Assembly: GCA_946902875.1 (NCBI GenBank)
Contig: OX336354.1
Span: 9,025,247 to 9,089,246 of the forward strand
Source of the DNA: Nematopogon swammerdamellus
Lineage: Eukaryota > Arthropoda > Insecta > Lepidoptera > Adelidae
Reading direction: 5' to 3'
DNA: 64,000 nt
Translations under genes and position numbers: made by a program
Notes under the pieces: model-generated
Databases searched by the model: none
What the model saw: the letters and a program-made list of their open reading frames with translations, nothing else
What the model was told of the DNA's origin: nothing
Shown: positions 28,901 through 38,154 of the stretch, piece by piece
Numbering within the stretch: position 1 is the stretch's first letter
Layout of the letters: the number at the start of each line of letters is the position of its first letter

Positions 28901-31475
28901 ACAATAGTCAAAATGTGCGAGTACCAGTGCGTCGGTGAGTATATGTCTAACCAAAGTGCAATATCTAAAGTGAACGAACAAATAATAAAACGAGCCAGTT
29001 ACATGGTGGTACGGAACCCTCGACGCGCGAGTCCGATTCGTAATTGACCGATTTTTTTAAATATTCATTCTTTTAAGTTTTTCACGTACACCCTTCTAGG
29101 ACTATGTAAGACGTGCTTGCCTGTGGAGCCGCAAGTTCGTGACGACCTCGACAAGGGGAGAATCTCGAATTTTGTTTTTCAAAGAGAATAAAAAGAGAAA
29201 TGAAACATTCAAAATGTGAGCAGTGTACACACAACACGTTCGCAGCATGTACACAGTTCACAGTTTCGTGGCTCCGTTATTAAACTTTTTTTTTCGTTTT
29301 TTATTATTTCACTTCAGTAGTCTACTGTCACACACAGCTCCTACACAACGCAGAAAAAGTATATTAAACTTACAAAAGCGAAGAGTATTTTAATTTTCGG
29401 CCACTCCTCATCTAAGATGTCTGAAGGCCGAAGGGAATCTATTTTTATAGATAAAATTTGGAAAACAAATTAGGGAATATAGGGCCTCTCTTACAGGAAA
29501 CCCTCAAATAAAATCGTAAGTCTTAAAGTTCTCCCGGAAAACGGAATGGTACGTAACCCTCTGCACGCGAGTTCGACTCGCACTTGGCCGCTTTTTTTTA
29601 TTGAAAAATAGGTCAAAACTTTCGGCAATCCGTTCTTTTTTTGGAATCTACTTTATTTGTTATACAGATTAACTACCTGAAAGGGCTGGTATTGTCGAAA
29701 AATCACCTGTATACCGTATCATATATATTATGTCATACATATATAATACATATCATAAGATGTGGGTATATTATGAATAATTTTGTGATATAGCTTTAAA
29801 ACATACTTTACGACCCAAAGATAAAGAGCGGTAAAAAATAATAAGACTGTGTAGATAGAGTCCTCTAAACGGTATACTCATCTCAATGTAGACGAAAGTC
29901 GAAACCTGAGGTGTTTTACAGAACAGCTTGAAAGCTTTAAGCGAAGATGCTTGAGCGTTAGAAGCAAGCTGGAAAGGAGACATGGTCTTACCGTGCGGGA
30001 ACCCATGGTCGTTCCAATCGTCCAAGTCGTTTTCCAACATGCGACGCGCTATATTAAAACAAAATTGTTTAGCTATTTAATAATTGGGAGGTTCTATGTG
30101 CCTATACGAAATTTAAGATCTATACTTGTACCGTGTGGGGCCGCCGGTACTTTAAAAGAATAGCCCCACTGCAAAACCTATAATCCACAAAATACAAAAC
30201 AATTTGTTGTAAATTGTTATATTTTGTGGTAAGAAACAACAATTTCTCTCAATCTATTTTTAATCCTACGAATCGTTGATGTAAAGAAATCGAGTGATTT
30301 GTCACTTGTTCTAAAAACAGTGCCACGGGAACAGTTTTAAATCCTGGCATTAGTTCCAATCAGCAGTAAGTGCGGAGTAACACGGGCCGATACTGGGCTC
30401 ACGCTTGCGTACGACATTGTGAGGTTTTTTCGCCATTGTTAGCCATAGATGTTCTTTTTATTAGAACAATGCACATTGCTTATAATTTTATTTATGAGAT
30501 TTTAAATGTTGTTACAAACAAAATATAAATTTCGAATGTTTAAATAGGTACATACTCTACATCTCACTATTTTAAATACATATATACATACCATCACGCT
30601 GTTTCCCGACAATCGGGGTAAGTAGAGTAATCGGTATTGTGCTGCCAGAGGTCGGGTTAAATACAGCACAACGTCGACAACCACGTTCAGCAAAGTATTA
30701 GGACAAGAAAGCTATCAACAGCCAGTAAGGCACGAAGCATTTACCTACCGCATGACGTGAAAGGACCGTGTCGAGGTAAGAGGTGGCTATCATATCGCCC
30801 TTTAGCACGGTATCCTGTCCTTGTCCGTTAGTCGCTTTTTACGACATGCATGAGGATCCTTTTCTTTTCAATGCATTCTTTTGCATTTAAATTTTTTACA
30901 GAAAACATCTTCCATGTGTTTTACAGAAACCGGCCAAGTGCGAGTCGGACTCGCGCACCGAGGGTTCCGTTTAGTGTTTGTTGTTTTTTGAGTTTGCACT
31001 AAAATCACACCAAGTATGACGCTTGCATATTACATTTTTACGATAGAGAAAAAACAAGAAAACTTAAAAAAAACACGTTACTTGTATGGAGACCCCTCAA
31101 CCTTTTTTATTTTTTTATTATTATTTTTTATATGTTATGTTATTTATTATACTATAATAACACGACCGGATGCCTGTGAAGGTTCAAAAGATACAGAGGA
31201 CGGACAGACGGACTGACGCCGTAGGTTTAGTAATTGTCTTCCGTACGGATACGGAACATAATAAAACTAATATCTCGACAATTTTAGCTAAGAGTTTAGC
31301 TAGAAAATAAAATATAAATAAAATTCAGATAGGGGATTTTTACACGAACCTGTTATAAGCGTACAAGTATCAACGCTGTCATGCAGTGAAGTAAGAAACG
31401 CAGGTACTTACGGTGTGCACTAGTTAGGGATGCGTGGAGCAGCACCGCGGTCATAGTCAGGCATAGGAGATGCAT
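19856..31475 (-). CDS. Capa: CAPA neuropeptide precursor, complete, 6 coding exons
   Basis: Secreted precursor of two periviscerokinins and one pyrokinin, peptides that act through G-protein-coupled receptors on excretory tubules and visceral muscle. Joined exons: 31,412-31,475; 29,992-30,048; 24,812-24,934; 21,943-22,043; 20,642-20,798; 19,856-19,947. They total 594 nt, 197 aa plus stop, with all phases agreeing. Order: signal peptide (MHLLCLTMTAVLLHASLTSA), acidic spacer, RR-GSSGLVPFPRV-GR, spacer, KR-PLYAFPRV-GR, spacer, KR-NIDSGNMWFGPRL-GR, basic C-terminal tail. The glycine after each peptide is the amidation donor. The C-terminal motifs FPRV-amide (twice) and WFGPRL-amide in this order define capa rather than pban. 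Each peptide is followed by a single Arg after Gly, not a dibasic site. Introns are filled with repeats. Confidence 0.94.
20093..20425 (+). mobile_element. Dispersed 'ccaagtgcgag' repeat
   Basis: Begins atccggccaagtgcgagttcc and ends gatacagaaccctaaaaa after a run of gaca units. Related copies at 30,928-31,260, 33,047-33,442 and (reverse) 27,045-27,375. Lies in the last capa intron. Confidence 0.7.
20642..20798 (-). CDS. Capa: capa exon 6 (pyrokinin)
   Basis: Acceptor GATTATGGCAG, donor GTATGG. Encodes GYSKR-NIDSGNMWFGPRL-GR. The intron after it begins inside SINE-derived sequence. Confidence 0.93.
21421..21625. mobile_element. MITE candidate, 205 bp, 13-bp TIRs
   Basis: acgtgataacgtc at 21,421-21,433 is perfectly inverted at 21,613-21,625. 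No coding capacity. In the capa intron between exons 5 and 6. Confidence 0.6.
21943..22043 (-). CDS. Capa: capa exon 5 (second periviscerokinin)
   Basis: Acceptor CTCGACAG, donor GTATTT. Encodes SENIQKRPLYAFPRVGRSEL. Proline sits directly after the KR cleavage site. Confidence 0.93.
22171..22268. mobile_element. 98-bp inverted-repeat element
   Basis: 26-bp arms (22,171-22,196 and 22,243-22,268) with one mismatch. It lies about 130 bp upstream of capa exon 5 acceptor. Confidence 0.65.
22735..22995 (-). mobile_element. SINE family S3 copy, with S2-body scrap to 23,125
   Basis: Minus-strand S3 blocks (tcaatcggtgttgtgctgca; gttttaggacaagacaac; aggaccttgtcaggcg). 23,028-23,125 is a minus-strand S2-type body (atccgtgatgtcagcccata). 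Confidence 0.6.
23530..23880 (+). repeat. Dispersed repeat, inverted copy at 51,310-51,620
   Basis: Shares ttagcgtaaccgtaactgaa-type, gagttatggaggaacatac and tctcataaaacaaagtaac blocks with 51,310-51,620 in reverse orientation. In a capa intron. Confidence 0.65.
23981..24681. mobile_element. 701-bp foldback element with long TIRs
   Basis: Termini tttttaacacccga and tcgggtgttaaaaa are inverted. About 180 bp of each arm pairs imperfectly (gagctacgatgccacagac with its complement). An inner palindrome near 24,250-24,290 and 24,355-24,396 also pairs. One arm of another copy is at 39,440-39,690. In the capa intron between exons 4 and 5. Confidence 0.8.
24812..24934 (-). CDS. Capa: capa exon 4 (first periviscerokinin)
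   Basis: Acceptor TTGTGTTACAG, donor GTAAGA. Carries KLRR-GSSGLVPFPRV-GR followed by a run of five glycines and a 20-residue spacer. Confidence 0.93.
24971..25380 (+). mobile_element. Full-length SINE, Ser/Leu-tRNA-like head (S1)
   Basis: Head ggtggccgagtggtttgggc with B box GGTTCGAATCC (25,021) resembles a class II tRNA; body follows (caccgttcggaaccggtgt; ggtaccaccgtactggatg) and a 15-A tail ends it. It begins about 35 bp upstream of the capa exon 4 acceptor (minus strand). Confidence 0.85.
25437..26107 (+). repeat. 36-bp minisatellite, about 18.5 copies
   Basis: Unit atgcagttaaatgtttatg plus aaaatgtraatgaaaa. As 36 is a multiple of three it stays open and reads MQLNVYENVNEK repeatedly, broken by a 2-nt deletion near 25,662. 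No start context or splice evidence; a capa intron on the other strand. Confidence 0.95.
26139..26235 (-). repeat. RTE 3'-end scrap
   Basis: Contains the gtccactgctggacatacgcc and ctccaattttcctcca blocks repeated at 15,330 and 44,680. No coding sequence remains. Confidence 0.5.
26325..26700 (-). pseudogene. LINE RT C-terminal fragment
   Basis: Minus frame 26,691-26,377 reads MSLFYRYYYGRCSDEIASLI, then RFSKSFLCRTAKVWNGLPG, homologous to the C-terminus encoded at 46,251-47,114. 5'-truncated; ends in a short A-rich tail. Intronic to capa. Confidence 0.8.
27045..27363 (-). repeat. Dispersed repeat with poly-C expansion
   Basis: Reverse copy of the ccaagtgcgag repeat tail (aagattttttagggttccgta). 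At 27,245-27,280 it has an almost uninterrupted 36-nt C tract where the related copy near 31,090 has a short ggagacccctc. Confidence 0.6.
27584..27812 (+). repeat. Dispersed repeat, twin of 12,455-12,683
   Basis: 229 bp, three differences from its twin 15 kb away, inserted in the LINE tail. Confidence 0.85.
28180..28572 (-). mobile_element. Full-length S1 SINE inserted in the LINE
   Basis: Minus strand from the tRNA-like head (cgggtggccgagtgg, near 28,565) to a 16-T run (A tail) at 28,171-28,186. It splits the RT C-terminal frame between GAAFEGSF and SKCWNNIPP. Confidence 0.85.
29000..29760. other. capa intron, repeat scraps only
   Basis: Short pieces of the ccaagtgcgag family (gcgagtccgattcgtaattg; gagttcgactcgcacttgg). 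No exon seen. Confidence 0.4.
29992..30048 (-). CDS. Capa: capa exon 3 (acidic spacer)
   Basis: Acceptor TTAATATAG, donor GTAAGA. Encodes PRRMLENDLDDWNDHGFPH, an N-terminal acidic spacer. Confidence 0.82.
30590..30870 (-). mobile_element. SINE family S3 copy
   Basis: Minus-strand S3 from the gtcgctttttacgacatgca block (30,830) to the cccgacaatcggggtaagta block (30,605). In capa intron 2. Confidence 0.65.
30928..31260 (+). repeat. Dispersed 'ccaagtgcgag' repeat
   Basis: Starts aaaccggccaagtgcgagtc and ends cgtacggatacggaac. Same family as 20,093 and 33,047. Confidence 0.7.
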
Positions 31476-31491
31476 CGCGCCGACGTACAGT
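31412..31491 (-). CDS. Capa: capa exon 2 (start codon, signal peptide)
   Basis: ATG at 31,475 with G at -3; 21 codons plus one base. Hydrophobic core LLCLTMTAVLL and cleavage-like LTSA end. Donor GTAAGTAC. Confidence 0.9.
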
Positions 31492-31674
31492 CTGCGACAC
31501 AACCCTACTTTTATTTACTCTTCGAAGCTGCATACGTTACAATTAAATATAATAGTGTTAATAAATAAGACAATAAAACGAAAATTCCCACCCCTAGAAG
31601 GAAATGAAACCGTGAATTTGACAATAGCCGACAGCGCGTGCATTTCGAGGACGAATATTACGTTACAATACACA

Positions 31675-31965
31675 CACCACACGCCGTATCCCGACAATCG
31701 AGGTAAGCAGAGTAATCGGTGTTCGACCACCACGTACCACGTTTAGCAAAGTATTCGGACAAGATACTCGTAACTATCAAGCAGCAAGTAAGGCACGAAG
31801 GCCCACCTGCTGCATGACTAGGTGGAAAGACCGCGCCAACGTGAGAGGTGGCTAGCCTGTCACCCTTATGCACGGCATCTTGTCCTTATCCCTTAGTCGC
31901 CTTTTATGACAGGCAAAGGGGAGAGATGCAGTGGGACTATTCTTATTAATTACCGACCCCACACA
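31675..31965 (-). mobile_element. SINE family S3 copy in capa intron 1
   Basis: Blocks cgtatcccgacaatcgaggt, acctgctgcatgactaggtg and gtcgccttttatgacaggc, minus strand. Confidence 0.65.
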
Positions 31966-32553
31966 GTACTTACCCCAATATTACGAGTAGGTACCTATCT
32001 TAAGTTTTCGCTGTCCATCTATCTCAAAATGGTGAGCGACGTATTCTTAGTATTCTATAGTATGAACACAAAAAAAATGAAAAAAAACTATTTTTCATTA
32101 AAAATGTTGGTGCTTCTATTCTAAGGATTTATGTACATGGACTGGTTAGTCCTAAATATGGACTATAGTTAGTAAATTTTCTAGTGGTTATACTACAAAA
32201 TTCCTAGTCATTCGAACACGTGTGTCGGAATGTTCGATTGTCCAGTTACACTGATCGTGTAGTACGGCCCTAACTCGCTAAACTTTTTTCAGTTACATAA
32301 TTGTTTGTTACATAAATATCTACGAGCATAATACATAATTTAAATGTTAGATATTTTTTTATATATAAAAAAATCAAAATATTTTTAGCGAAACATTTCC
32401 AATAAAGACGAATCATTCTTCACGTGAGTACAGATGAGTTGACTATACTTTGATCTTTACAGGAACAACATACGTAACGTAACGTAACATAAAATATACA
32501 AGTTAATTTTGTATAAAGAATAATATATTAAACTTAAAATAAAAAAAACTTAC

Positions 32554-32604
32554 CAGGTGTTGTTAACTGCGCGCCGCTTGTTGCACCTGTTGCCGGTCGC
32601 GACT
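32554..32604 (-). other. Capa: capa non-coding first exon (5'UTR)
   Basis: From the predicted start at 32,604 to a GTAAGT donor after ACACCTG at 32,554. It contains no ATG. It joins the acceptor GTGTCGCAG before 31,491, giving a 67-nt 5'UTR. Confidence 0.75.
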
Positions 32605-32640
32605 GCCGGCGCTCATTCAGGATCAAAGGTTTTATATCCC
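32600..32640 (-). promoter_or_regulatory. Capa: capa core promoter (TATA box and initiator)
   Basis: TATAAAA at 32,636-32,630 lies 32 bp upstream of the A in CAGT (32,604), an arthropod-type initiator. The spacing is exactly that of a TATA promoter. A GC-rich stretch (32,638-32,690) lies just upstream. Inferred from sequence only. Confidence 0.75.
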
Positions 32641-33046
32641 GCCCTCCGCCCACGGCGGCGGCGCGGCGGCGGGAAGGCGGGGGTGTTCAACCCGCGCCTA
32701 CCATGGCTCTCTTCATACGCCGCATACGACTAGAAATCCAGTCGTATTATAAAATTCTAAATTCAATTCAGTTCTAAATATACCTAACCCTAGTCCCGAC
32801 TAGGTTTATAATATCAACCACATTGTAGAAATTCAAAGGGACGCGTCGGGATTATTTCAGTTTCGTTTTTAGGTTAATCTAGATTGATTTTATTATTTTT
32901 ATGGTTCCGTACGTTAAAAGGAGAACGGAACCATTATAAGATCACTCCGCTCTCCGTCTGTCTGTCACAGAGGTTTTTAAGTTTAGTCCGAAACAGCCAC
33001 CCATCCGGTATGGGTGGCTGTTTACATTATTAGTTTATTACATAAA

Positions 33047-33442
33047 AACCGGCCAAGTGCGAGTTGAACTCGCGCACCGAGGGATCGCCTCCATATCGCC
33101 ATGTCATTGTTAGCGCCACACGCGCTATCTATGGCGTGTTATGAAATGCTTCATATTAGTTAAATGTCACGATTAGTTAAAATGCTTCACTCTATTCGGT
33201 AGATGGTGCGCGCGCATACACTTTTTGGTTTCTTCTATGGGAACCCCCGTGAATTTTTTACTTTTTCCTAATTTTTATTATTTGTTGTTATATCGGCCAT
33301 AATAACATGTGAACATTTCTACGGGCTAGCCTTTCTAGCCCTCGGACAGACAGACGGACGGACGGAAGGACGGACGGACAGACAGACAGACGGCGACGTA
33401 GGCTTAGTAATAGGGTCCCGTACCGGATACGGAACCCTAAAA
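33047..33442 (+). repeat. Dispersed 'ccaagtgcgag' repeat upstream of capa
   Basis: aaaaccggccaagtgcgagt start, a gacg/gaca run near 33,350 and a gatacggaaccctaaaaga end. Confidence 0.75.
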
Positions 33443-33477
33443 GAAAGTTAATAATGATTATTTAAGTGCATTAATCA

Positions 33478-34284
33478 CTTACTTTACCTTTATTATCATT
33501 ATCCGTAGGTATCTTACTTTACCTTTATTATCATTATGCGTAGGTATCTTACTTTACCTTTATTATCATTATCCGTAGGTATCTTACTTTACCTTTATTA
33601 TCATTATCCGTAGGTATCTTACTTTACCTTTATTGTCATTATCCGTAGGTATCTTACTTTACCTTTATTATCATTATCCGTAGGTATCTTACTTTACCTT
33701 TATTATCATTATCCGTAGGTATCTTACTTTACCTTTATTATCATTATCCGTAGGTATCTTACTTTACCTTTATTATCATTATCCGTAGGTATCTTACTTT
33801 ACCTTTATTATCATTATCCGTAGGTATCTTACTTTACCTTTATTGTCATTATCCGTAGGTATCTTACTTTACCTTTATTATCATTATCCGTAGGTATCTT
33901 ACTTTACCTTTATTATCATTATCCGTAGGTATCTTACTTTACCTTTATTATCATTATCCGTAGGTATCTTACTTTACCTTTATTGTCATTATCCGTAGGT
34001 ATCTTACTTTACCTTTATTATCATTATCCGTAGGTATCTTACTTTACCTTTATTATCATTATCCGTAGGTATCTTACTTTACCTTTATTATCATTATCCG
34101 TAGGTATCTTACTTTACCTTTATTATCATTATCCGTAGGTATCTTACTTTACCTTTATTGTCATTATCCGTAGGTATCTTACTTTACCTTTATTATCATT
34201 ATCCGTAGGTATCTTACTTTACCTTTATTATCATTATCCGTAGGTATCTTACTTTACCTTTATTGTCATTATCCGTAGGTACCG
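33478..34284. repeat. 35-bp minisatellite, about 23 copies
   Basis: Unit ttactttacctttattatc plus attatccgtaggtatc, period 35 (33,481, 33,516 and on), nearly uniform. The main variant, tattg for tatta, appears in five copies (33,634, 33,844, 33,984, 34,159, 34,264). It begins about 0.9 kb upstream of the capa start site. Confidence 0.96.
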
Positions 34285-34650
34285 CTAAAGGCCGGGAGGA
34301 CTGGAGGAAAATGGGACAGGCATAATGTCCAGTAGTGGATGCATACACGCTGACTCACTGACTGTACCTGTAATTTTTGTTCGTAAATTAAACACCGTAA
34401 GCGACACACAGCTACTTAAATTGGTACGTATGCGCCGAAAAATTGCTCAAAGAAACATGTCAAGTAAAATTATTTATACAAATAAGTACAGTTCCCGGCA
34501 GTTAATAATGCGTGACGAGCTTTAGAAAGAGACCACCCGGTTGTAGAGCGTCGTCCCTGTCGCACGTCTCTGTGCGACACAACCTACCTAAAATTAAAAC
34601 AACTTGAACTAAATATTAGTTTATATTATAATTCGTAAAGATAAATTTTC

Positions 34651-34972
34651 ACCGTGTGGGGCCGTTACTTTAAAAGAATAGCCCCACTGCATCTCTCCCC
34701 GTGTATGTCGTAAAAGGCGACTAAGGGATATGACTGCCTTCTTATATTACTAGGTGGTAGGGTTTAACCCGCCCGGGTTGGTACCACCGCACTGAATGAA
34801 AGGTCGGTCGAAACAGCTATGTAAATAGTTTGTGTTTTCCGTCCAGTTCAGTGTAGCCGGTACGACCGAATGGAAGCACTGACGTGGCACCAAGTTCACC
34901 CGGTGTTATGGGCTGACATCACGGATGTTGTAGTGTAGGTGAAGTAGCCAACCGTGTCAGTTTCCATAAAAA
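34651..34972 (+). mobile_element. SINE S4 copy
   Basis: S3-type head (ccgtgtggggccgttacttt) fused to the S2 body, with a short A tail. Very similar to 13,683-14,010. Confidence 0.75.
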
Positions 34973-34984
34973 AAATTTGGAAGT

Positions 34985-35240
34985 ATCACTGAAAGATGCG
35001 TGAGCGTTGAGAAGCACTGAACACCAGTACCACCTGCAGTTTGATCACGTAGGAACTGTGCGCGGTTCCGATCCCGACGCATCCGGCGCACAACTCTATC
35101 GGACGGTCCGGTGATTTTGTATCAACTTGAAATGATTTTTTATGTAATTCCGAAACATTTCTAATAAAGACAAAATATTCTTCACGTGAGTACAAATGAG
35201 ATGACTACACTTAAATCTTTACAGGAACAACATCTTTTAC
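34985..35240 (-). other. Unassigned segment resembling capa 5' intron DNA
   Basis: 35,155-35,236 is about 80% alike 32,394-32,475 of capa intron 1, and a 25-bp stretch near 34,993 resembles 29,942-29,968 beside capa exon 3. A minus frame (KSPDRPIELCAGCVGIGTAH) is open, with CTGCAG followed by GTGGTACTGG. Not recognisable as a protein; exon status unproven. Confidence 0.35.
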
Positions 35241-35279
35241 GTACTTGACGTAAAATATTTGGTTTCTTTTTTATGGTTG

Positions 35280-35595
35280 TGGTGGTCGGTGTTGTGCTGT
35301 AAGTTTACCAGAGTACTTGCAGCACAAAATCGGTTTATTACTCTGCTAACCCCGATTGTCGGGATACGGCGTATGGTGTGTGTGTGTGTGGGAGAGGGAG
35401 TGAGGGTGTGTGTGTGTGTATGTGTGTGTATGTGAGAGAGGGTGTGTGTGTGTGTGTATGTGAGAGGGTGTGTGTGTGTGTGTAATCCGGTATGGGTGGC
35501 TGTGTCAGATGGGCGGGAGCACATGCTCCGACCAGCCAGTATCACCTCCGAGAAGGTAGGTGCCATACCGGAGATTTTTGGATTGCTAGCTATAG
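35280..35595. repeat. S3 scrap, GT microsatellite, S1 scrap
   Basis: 35,280-35,375 is S3 end (plus); 35,376-35,482 is GT repeats with gagagg interruptions; 35,485-35,590 is the minus-strand 3' part of S1. Confidence 0.7.
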
Positions 35596-35734
35596 GAACA
35601 CAGCTGAGATTAATTTAACTTTTTTTTAAGAAGAACTGGCACGGATAGGTTAGCCCAATACCTAGTCCGCCGGTTTAGACACAGCCAATAACACAACTCC
35701 TCGCGAAATCATGCTGAGCTAGGTGTCATGTCCA

Positions 35735-35990
35735 AATGGATATGACTCTCTGCTTATATTACTTGGTGGTAGGGTTTAACCCGCCCGGGTTGATACCACC
35801 GCACTGAATGAAAGGTCGGTCGAAACGGCTATGTAAATAGTTTGTGTTTTCCGTCCAGTTCAGTGTAGCCGGCACGACCGAAGGGATGCACTGACGTGGC
35901 ACCAAGTTCACCCGGTATTATGGGCTGACATCACGGATGTTGTAGGTGATGTAGCCAACCGTGTCATTTTCAATAAAAAAAATAAAAATA
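35735..35990 (+). mobile_element. S2-type SINE body
   Basis: gggtttaacccgcccgggtt through gttatgtgggctgacatc-like end and an A-rich tail. Head missing. Confidence 0.7.
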
Positions 35991-36404
35991 AAAAAAAAAT
36001 GTCCGCTTTAAGCACAAGTAAGTTTTTAATTCTGAGATAAAACTGTTCACTTCTACCATACATTTTTGTTCACTACTGCATAACTTTACACCTACCTGTC
36101 ATAGTAGCTCGTCGGCAGAGGATGTAAATTAAATTTGTAGGTGGACACGGGTTCACTACGATAGGTCTAATACAGTATTAACCGACTTAATAAGTGTTTT
36201 TTACCGCGGGTACATTTAGAATTTAATATTATTGTTTAAGTCTACCAACTATGTCCACCTAGAAAAAAACCTTGGTGTTCTAGATATTCTAAGTAACGAC
36301 ATGCCCACTTTAAATAAAAGAAGGCGACTAAAAATTAAGAATAGCAGTTTTAGTTGTCAAACATGTCCGACAAATATTTGAGACGTAAGTATATTAACAA
36401 TTTA

Positions 36405-36580
36405 AGAACCACCTGCTGCATGACTCGGTGGAAGGACCGTACCAAGGTGAGAGGTGGCTAACGTGTCGCCATTTAGCACGGCACCTTGTACTTATTCCTT
36501 AGTCGCCTTTTACAACATGCACGGAGAGAGATGCAGTGAAACAATTTTTTTTACTATCGTCCCCACACGGTAGGGATTAA
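36405..36580 (-). mobile_element. SINE family S3 fragment
   Basis: Minus-strand blocks ctgctgcatgactcggtgg and cgccttttacaacatgcacg. Confidence 0.6.
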
Positions 36581-37587
36581 GAATAAGTAGAGAAAAACAA
36601 CGTTATCAACACAGCCTATGGCGAATCCAGCCGCAAGTTACCAAAATTACTTACTCCTTCCCTTCAATTGCCGGCGACCTTTATTCTTCCTCAATTTAAG
36701 TGATATATATTTTTTTGCTATCAACAAAAGCCTACTGGATGACCCTAAGTTTTATCTTTAATAAATTTTTAAATAGTTTTCCATATAAAAAATATGAAAT
36801 TTAGGCTATATTTTGACATTTTTATAATCAAATATATTTAATTTAAAATGAAATAACAAAAAAAGGACAACATAGTGGCATAGATATTGATAATATCTTT
36901 TACACATAAAAATTTTAAAATGGTAGTGCATGATTTAAGGGTTGGAAAGAGACTTCCCCTGGTGTATGGAGGAAAGCGGACTTCCCGATTCTCTGAATGT
37001 TCCCCGTCGCTTATGCCAGCCACCTGAAAAAGGTGAGTTGCATGTGGTCAACAAAAAAATTTCGATGTTTCATGCGTCCGCGTCATATTTCCCGATCACT
37101 TCCCGTAGCAGGGCCTGATGAACCGGATGTGACGCAAGTTAGGTTAAGTTGGCTCTATGGACTACATTAACCCACCGTGTAACTCCATTACGGCACTACA
37201 CGGGACGTGGGAGGCCTGGAGCTAAGCGGGAGAAGAGTTCCACATTGCATAATAAAATTGTATTCGTCGCTCCGAAGAAAAATATTGTGAAGAACATTTC
37301 AATAGTTCAAAGCTTGACAAACATTTCATAAAAATAAACAAACAAATTAAAAGCAACAAGTATAATATGTATATGTATTACATAATATAAAATATAAAAA
37401 AATCTAAATCGAAATGAAAAAGTGTTTATTGGTCAGGCACATAGAGATACATTACACGTGCTTTATACATAAAAAATGCATGAAAATATTACCAATACTA
37501 CGCCCGCGCGATAATGTACATATTTATTGGACACTGTCGCCTAAACTGTTACTAAAGCTGTTTCATAAGCGACATTGTATATAAAAA
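36581..37587. other. Intergenic, no supported gene
   Basis: A short minus frame 37,023-36,838 follows a good acceptor (CACCTTTTTCAG) and reads VAGISDGEHSENREVRFPPY. I recognise no family and no partner exon. Confidence 0.35.
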
Positions 37588-37775
37588 ATAATTCTTAGGT
37601 GGTTATAAAACAAACTAAACAACGTAAAAAAATTTAAACACCGTATCATTGCTTAAAAAAGAAAACAAAAGAAAAAAATAACTTTTTATATTTCCGAAAA
37701 TAATTCTTAGGTGGTTAAACCTAAACACCCTAAAAAAATTTAAACACCGTAACATTGCTTAAAAAAGAAAAAAAA
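37588..37775. repeat. Imperfect direct repeat (about 80 bp, two copies)
   Basis: ataattcttaggtggtta through cattgcttaaaaaaga occurs at about 37,588-37,672 and 37,699-37,775. Confidence 0.7.
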
Positions 37776-37789
37776 ACAAAAAAAATTTT

Positions 37790-37860
37790 GAGGGATTCGA
37801 ACCCACGGTCAAAAAATACAAATCCTACACTCTTACCATTGAGCCACGAAATCACATAAA
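37790..37860 (-). mobile_element. tRNA-like SINE head
   Basis: Minus strand has A box TGGCTCAATGG and B box GGTTCGAATCC about 35 nt apart. It is followed by an A/T-rich run, not a mature tRNA 3' end; it does not fold as a clean cloverleaf, so it is a SINE-type promoter rather than a tRNA gene. Confidence 0.55.
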
Positions 37861-38154
37861 CGACCAAACGAATATTGGATTCCCTTGATTCGCTTTCGGC
37901 TTTACTGTCACTGAGAGACGAACAGAATTGATCCCGAGCCACTCGTAACTTAACCCTTAATGCAATGACTTAAGGTTACATTTTAAATAATAAAAATAAA
38001 TCTGTCGCTTTTCGAGACTGACGATGACGATCTGACGCGAGTTTAACATTTTTTACCCACCTAAAAAAGTGCCAAGCGCCGCTAAAGAAGTTTTCACTTC
38101 AATAATATGTTTATATTTATTATAATAAAAACAAACACATACCTATATAAGATG

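Larger units (their letters stand above)
27364..28990 (-). mobile_element. LINE (RT C-terminus) with two nested insertions
   Basis: Minus strand: 28,981-28,622 encodes HILTDALVLAHFDYCDTVYG and KIQRVQNACMRFCRPIGRR, a jockey/CR1-type RT C-terminus. After an S1 SINE (28,180-28,572) the frame resumes at about 28,170 (SKCWNNIPPPIKEIIYR). A further repeat sits at 27,584-27,812. The 3' end is a short ttcaaa tandem at 27,377-27,391. So LINE first, then both insertions. Confidence 0.75.

Noticed and set aside
33478..34284. CRISPR-like array
   Set aside because: The repeats are contiguous with no unique spacers, in a eukaryotic genome; it is a minisatellite.
36838..37023. Exon of a host gene (VAGISDGEHSENREVRFPPY)
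   Set aside because: Good acceptor, but no partner exon, family or clear donor; left as unassigned.
37790..37860. tRNA gene on the minus strand
   Set aside because: A and B boxes are present but the arms do not close as a cloverleaf and an A/T-rich run follows.
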